From assembly GCA_003864495.1 (NCBI GenBank), contig ML133386.1:1666943-1730942 (forward strand): a stretch of DNA of 64,000 bases, read 5' to 3'. Below the pieces are notes generated by a model that was given only the letters and a program-made list of their open reading frames with translations, had not been told where the DNA came from and did not search any database. The position numbers were made by a program, and so were the translations under genes. Source of the DNA: Nemopilema nomurai. Lineage: Eukaryota; Cnidaria; Scyphozoa; Rhizostomeae; Rhizostomatidae. This document shows, piece after piece, positions 60,988 through 64,000 of the stretch. How positions within the stretch are numbered: position 1 is the stretch's first letter; every line of letters begins with the position of its first letter.

Positions 60988-63597
60988 ATGAACAACGTGG
61001 CTTTGTCGTTTGTAGCATTAGTTTGCCTTGGGGCTATTCACAGCGCAAGAGCCGAAGTCAAGGCAGTTGTAACCAAGAAAGTTTACTTCGACATCAGCAT
61101 AGGGGATGAAAAGGCTGGAAGAATTGTGATTGGCCTATTTGGCGATGTTGTGCCCAAAACAGTGAAAAACTTCTATGCACTTTGCACTCATGCGGTGAGA
61201 AATTCACATTTGACTAACTTATTCGAATTGTAATGTAATTTGGCTTTGCGAAATTGATTTTAGCTATATTTTTCCTCAATCACAATCAATACAGCGTGTT
61301 CCATCAACGAGGGACTTGTTTGTAGAAACGAGTAGGATGGGTTTCTACCAACTGCGTTGCTCAACCTCTATGGACGATCCGATCCATAGTTGCCTTATTT
61401 AACGTGCAGAGAACACGGAGCCAGGCCGAGAGAGAGAGAAAGGGAGAGAGAGAGAAAGGGAGAAAGGTGTTGCCTGTTGTATTCTGTAGCTCGGACTCTG
61501 TTTCTGACTGACTGAACTTTACAATTATATTTATATTTATTATTCTAAAAATAAATTTGCTGACGAGGGATGACGAAATGGTGATGTAATGGGGATGGAA
61601 CAGTCTCGACTAAGCGAGAAAAGATGTGTCAGCAGGGTGTGAGAATGAAAAGTAGTCAGACGAGTCATCTCCCTCCCTAACTACTGATAAATGTTTGTCT
61701 GTCCAGTGCTTGAAAATTATTTGCACTCTTGGCAGTTTGTCTTCGATTTTTAAAACTGTAAAAAACGCCCTAGGCTTATTACAAACGTCGTGCCAGCACT
61801 TCACTGGTAAGACAATGGCACAGCATCATGTCGGCCAATCAGACGTCGTGCCAGAGGCCAAAAGGAAGTAACCTCTGTCTTTGTGCACCTCTGTCTTCGT
61901 GCACCTCTGAGCGGGAACAAAATGGCACGATATAGCCCCATTCGTGCTATCTTCTTGCAACACAGTGTAAGAGTGAACAGGAGACGCAGGGCATGTTTCA
62001 GCGAGCTATATTGATGCTTCTAACTATGAAATGGAATATTATTAACATTACCGTAAATCCTCGAATTAGCCCCCTGGGGGCTTATTTATTTTGGATGGGG
62101 GCTTATTTATTTTTGATATTTTTGGATGGGGGCTTATTCGAAGGGGGCCTATAAAATTACCTGAAACATGCCACATAAAAAGATAATTTTTGAAATTTCT
62201 TTCTTTTTATAATATAAAAATAATTTAAGTATAAAGTAACATTTGATTAATTTATTAACAAAAATATAAATTTTTGTGGTATTGCACTAGAATGCCAAAG
62301 GCAACCTCAGGTGTCGAAAATCAACAAATCGAGGAGGCTTATTCGAGGGTGGGCTTATTGAAAATTTTTAGTTCTAGGGTGGGGGGCTTTTTCAAGGTTG
62401 GCCAATTCAAGGATTTACGGTATTTTGCAGGTTTGCATTTTTAAGGCTGCTGCTAGGGGAAAGATGGGGGGAGTAGGAGTCACGTTAGGTCTTCGAGAAA
62501 AGCCCAGGTGCAAGTGCAACGGGTTAGTTAGAGATACTGGCTGGTAGAACCAAGTGTGAACATTTGTTCAGATGACAGATTTAAAACATGTTTTCGGGTT
62601 TCCGAGGGAACACTTCATCGTCATTCTCACTGGAGCTACTGCTTACAAACTCAAGTTCAGGAGAATTGCGAGAACTTTGTCCTATCATTTTGTTATTAAA
62701 ATGTTTCGTTTGCACATGCTTGGAAGCCTTGCTATGGTGGTTAAATGTTGCCCAGGTGAGAGCTGGCACCTCTCCAGCACGGGCGTTTGTTTTGATGCCG
62801 TGCCACAGCTGTGCTGAACATTCTTAGCACCCCATAAATGTTCACTTCAGACGTTGCGCTAGCCCTGTGCTAGAGTAAATATCCTGGCACACCACAGCAC
62901 TGGCATGACACTTGTGGTAAGCCTGAAAGCTCTTGAACAGACCAGCTGGGTGTGATCCCTTTCATGAGTTCAGGTAATTTCCACAACAGCTCTCCTCGAC
63001 TTGAGTGTAATTTAAATGAACTATCCTTTTTACCCAGAACGGTTATGGATACAAAGGAAGTCACTTTCATCGAGTGATCAAAGACTTCATGATGCAAGGT
63101 GTGAATTAAAACTAACTTTAGTCTCCTCTATTCATTTTTTTCAAGATTTAGATTGAGTATCAACCTATTTAAAAAAAGTCCACTCCATTTTTAAAGACTC
63201 ACAAGACTTTTTTAAGAGGGGATGGTCTAGACTGGGCAAGAGACTGGATGGGAGTCCTTCCCACAATGTCAGCAGGTCCTAGGCTGACCAGGGAGTAATT
63301 GAGCATCAACAACAACCAATGACTAGAAATTAGAGTACTTATTCCAGCATAGACTTGACCTCCTCTCCAACAATAGTGGGATGTCTGGAGTAGCATTGGT
63401 TCTTTTCTGGCCAAAACAAGTGCTTTCCTTTTTTTCATTGCTCCATAGCTCAGCTTCAGTTTCCAAAGTACTTGGCTATGAAGGTTTCTTTTCTTGTTTG
63501 TTTGTCTTGTTATTTTGCAATAATCCATTTGACAAAATAAAATATTGTGACCCTTGTTTTCCAGGTGGTGACTTTACCAACAAAGATGGCACTGGAG
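60988..63597 (+). CDS. PPIB: PPIB, ER cyclophilin B, 5' part (3 exons visible, continues past window)
   Basis: Exons 60988-61194, 63038-63098 and 63565-63597 join in frame for about 100 residues. Residues 1-22 ([21 protein letters not shown] after Met) form a signal peptide, so the product enters the secretory pathway. The cyclophilin domain then starts: [62 protein letters not shown]. The catalytic arginine of FHRVIKDF is present. Cyclophilin B is a peptidyl-prolyl cis-trans isomerase assisting folding, notably of collagen, in the ER. The reading matches family spacing without gaps, with CTHANG in place of TTGEKG. The rest, including any C-terminal ER-retention signal, is outside the window. 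Intron 1 (1.84 kb) holds a MITE. Confidence 0.93.
61428..61467. repeat. (GA)n-rich simple repeat in PPIB intron 1
   Basis: Interrupted GAGA/AAGGG purine run of about 40 bp. Confidence 0.9.
62049..62422. mobile_element. TA-flanked MITE with long inverted repeats in PPIB intron 1
   Basis: The left end TACCGTAAATCCTCGAATTA is mirrored by the right end (reverse complement TACCGTAAATCCTTGAATTG). The terminal TA could be the duplicated target. Inner arms contain GGGGGCTTATT words in direct repetition. The ~370-bp element has no coding capacity. TA target and size suggest a Tc1/mariner-type MITE (inference). Confidence 0.85.
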
Positions 63598-64000
63598 GTA
63601 AGCAATCCATTATCATTGTCTTGAAAGCTGCTGTGAATAAGTCTATGATGAAGTCAGTCTAATTGGCATGCAACAGTGATAATGCATTTGACCTGACCCT
63701 ATAAAGGAGGTCATTGTCATTCCCTTCACTGACCTTACCCTTAAAAAGAAAGAAAGCAGCCCTATTGAACTGCTCAAATTACTTTTCCTGAAACCTATCC
63801 TTCCATTTCTAGCCACTGTTATACAAAGACTTTCTCAAAAACAGCCATTCACTAATCACGTTTGATAAGCTGTTGGTGATCATACTTATTAACAGGCCTA
63901 TAAATGGTCACACAGTTTGCCCCTTTTATGCTGTAAAGCAGAACCGAATCCTCAAAATCCTGTGATAGTGTGGCTACTAATTTTAAAAGATGCAAGGAAC

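Overview
This is animal nuclear DNA. It is AT-rich, and its genes are split into many short exons with canonical GT..AG introns, mostly of a few hundred bases. The proteins resemble vertebrate orthologues closely and many intron phases are consistent between neighbouring exons. Together with the compact introns, minisatellites and small inverted-repeat transposons, this suggests a slowly evolving marine invertebrate, most plausibly an anthozoan cnidarian (sea anemone or coral). The species guess is inference; the gene calls do not depend on it.

Layout, left to right. (1) 99-5141, plus: 3' portion of METTL25B/RRNAD1, with a 19-bp minisatellite in an intron and a dead mariner element just after the stop. 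(2) 7293-13020, plus: UTP15, complete in 13 exons. (3) 14088-26348, plus: UPF1, complete in 28 exons, with a possible C/D-box snoRNA in an intron. (4) 28136-30693, minus: mitochondrial phenylalanyl-tRNA synthetase FARS2, complete in 4 exons, convergent with UPF1. (5) 30867-33379, plus: C9orf85-like (DUF2039) cysteine-rich protein, head-to-head with FARS2 across 173 bp that hold a perfect p53-family site. (6) 33380-40411: a gene-poor 7 kb stretch with a long inverted repeat and two unrecognised small ORFs. (7) 40412-41088, plus: a two-exon, 130-residue single-pass membrane protein I cannot name. (8) 44933-49231, minus: PRRC1 with a very long N-terminal exon. (9) 51074-59739, plus: CHAF1A, the large CAF-1 subunit, complete in 14 exons. 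(10) 60988 to beyond the window, plus: 5' part of PPIB (ER cyclophilin B), with a perfect ER-stress element in its promoter.

The genes are mostly housekeeping: rRNA processing (UTP15), nonsense-mediated mRNA decay (UPF1), mitochondrial translation (FARS2), ER exit and folding (PRRC1, PPIB) and replication-coupled chromatin assembly (CHAF1A). They are not an operon or a functional cluster. I see no CRISPR array, rRNA, convincing tRNA or viral sequence.

I did not find an undescribed multi-gene system. The observations most worth following are the p53-type element in the FARS2/C9orf85 bidirectional promoter, the ER-stress element of PPIB, the E2F-type site of CHAF1A, the snoRNA candidate in UPF1, the unnamed membrane protein, the unusual PRRC1 architecture and the mariner piece that supplies a polyadenylation hexamer to METTL25B. 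All exon borders were read by eye from splice signals, reading-frame continuity and remembered family similarity, so individual borders may be off by a few bases.
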